A DNA stretch of 6,241 bases from Acidimicrobiales bacterium (GTDB taxonomy: Bacteria > Actinomycetota > Acidimicrobiia > Acidimicrobiales > SZUA-35), in the NCBI GenBank assembly GCA_024641625.1, contig JAHECQ010000240.1, positions 1 to 6,241 of the forward strand, in the 5' to 3' direction. Below are positions 6,159 through 6,241 of the stretch, piece by piece (the stretch's first letter is position 1; every line of letters starts with the position of its first letter). The notes under the pieces were generated by a model, which had not been told where the DNA came from, searched no databases, and worked only from the letters and a program-made list of their open reading frames with translations. Both the position numbers and the translations under genes were made by a program.

Positions 6159-6241
6159 CGACAGCAAGTGCCCAGTACTTCACGGGGCAAGCTCCCCGTT
6201 CACGGCCAGGGGCTCGACCACCAACGAACATTGGTGGCCAA
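6151..6241 (+). CDS. katG: Catalase-peroxidase KatG, N-terminal fragment (cut by window end)
   Basis: Only 30 codons are visible before the window ends. They read MSDDSKCPVLHG, then an Ala/Ser/Gly-rich stretch, then TTNEHWWP at 23-30. The pattern SKCP-x-x-HG followed by TTN-x-x-WWP is the conserved KatG N terminus, which continues in the family as NQLNL. KatG is a cytoplasmic bifunctional haem enzyme of about 720-750 residues that destroys hydrogen peroxide and acts as a peroxidase. The haem-binding and Met-Tyr-Trp adduct residues lie beyond the window, so activity cannot be judged. The start codon overlaps the end of furA by 8 bases in a different frame and has an excellent ribosome binding site. 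Expression is probably controlled by FurA from the operators at 5581-5616. Confidence 0.85.
   Translation, partial: MSDDSKCPVLHGASSPFTARGSTTNEHWWP

Noticed and set aside
1..6241. Mobile elements, CRISPR arrays, tRNA or rRNA genes, phage or defence genes
   Set aside because: I found no transposase or integrase motifs, no regularly spaced repeats, no cloverleaf-like segments, and no gap over about 190 bases that could hold them.

Overview
This window is a GC-rich, almost fully coding stretch. It most resembles an actinomycete chromosome (Actinomycetota) from an environmental, catabolically versatile lineage. The placement rests on the GC-rich third codon positions, the long open antisense frames this produces, and a Fur-type regulator directly joined to katG, an arrangement well known from actinobacteria. 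The exact lineage cannot be read from the sequence.

Left part (1-4291, plus strand): a 5'-truncated alpha/beta hydrolase of the hormone-sensitive-lipase type is followed, after a 189-base gap, by a phytanoyl-CoA dioxygenase-like Fe(II)/2-oxoglutarate oxygenase, an enoyl-CoA hydratase/isomerase and a class III (CaiB/BaiF) CoA-transferase. The last two overlap at ATGATG and are surely co-transcribed. Middle (4337-5488, minus strand): an ACMSD-like amidohydrolase of the amidohydrolase_2 family converges on the CoA-transferase. Together these genes look like a peripheral catabolic cluster: ester cleavage, CoA activation, alpha-hydroxylation or another oxygenation, hydration of a double bond, and a metal-dependent hydrolase or decarboxylase. 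No gene fixes the substrate.

Right part (5489-6241): a 139-base divergent region carries two abutting dyad symmetries in an unusually AT-rich patch. It leads into a Fur/PerR-family regulator (furA-like), whose stop codon lies 8 bases inside the start of katG. KatG (catalase-peroxidase) is recognised from its first 30 codons only, because the window ends there. This is a peroxide-stress module. The regulator retains the full PerR-type metal-ligand set, but has an apparent Pro/Thr/Ser/Ala-rich insertion of roughly 18-24 residues in its C-terminal metal-binding domain.

No RNA genes, CRISPR arrays, insertion sequences or phage genes were seen. The most useful second looks are the regulator's insertion, the paired operators, the furA-katG overlap, the catabolic cluster, and a 16-base match of the extreme left end to the Illumina P7 adapter.
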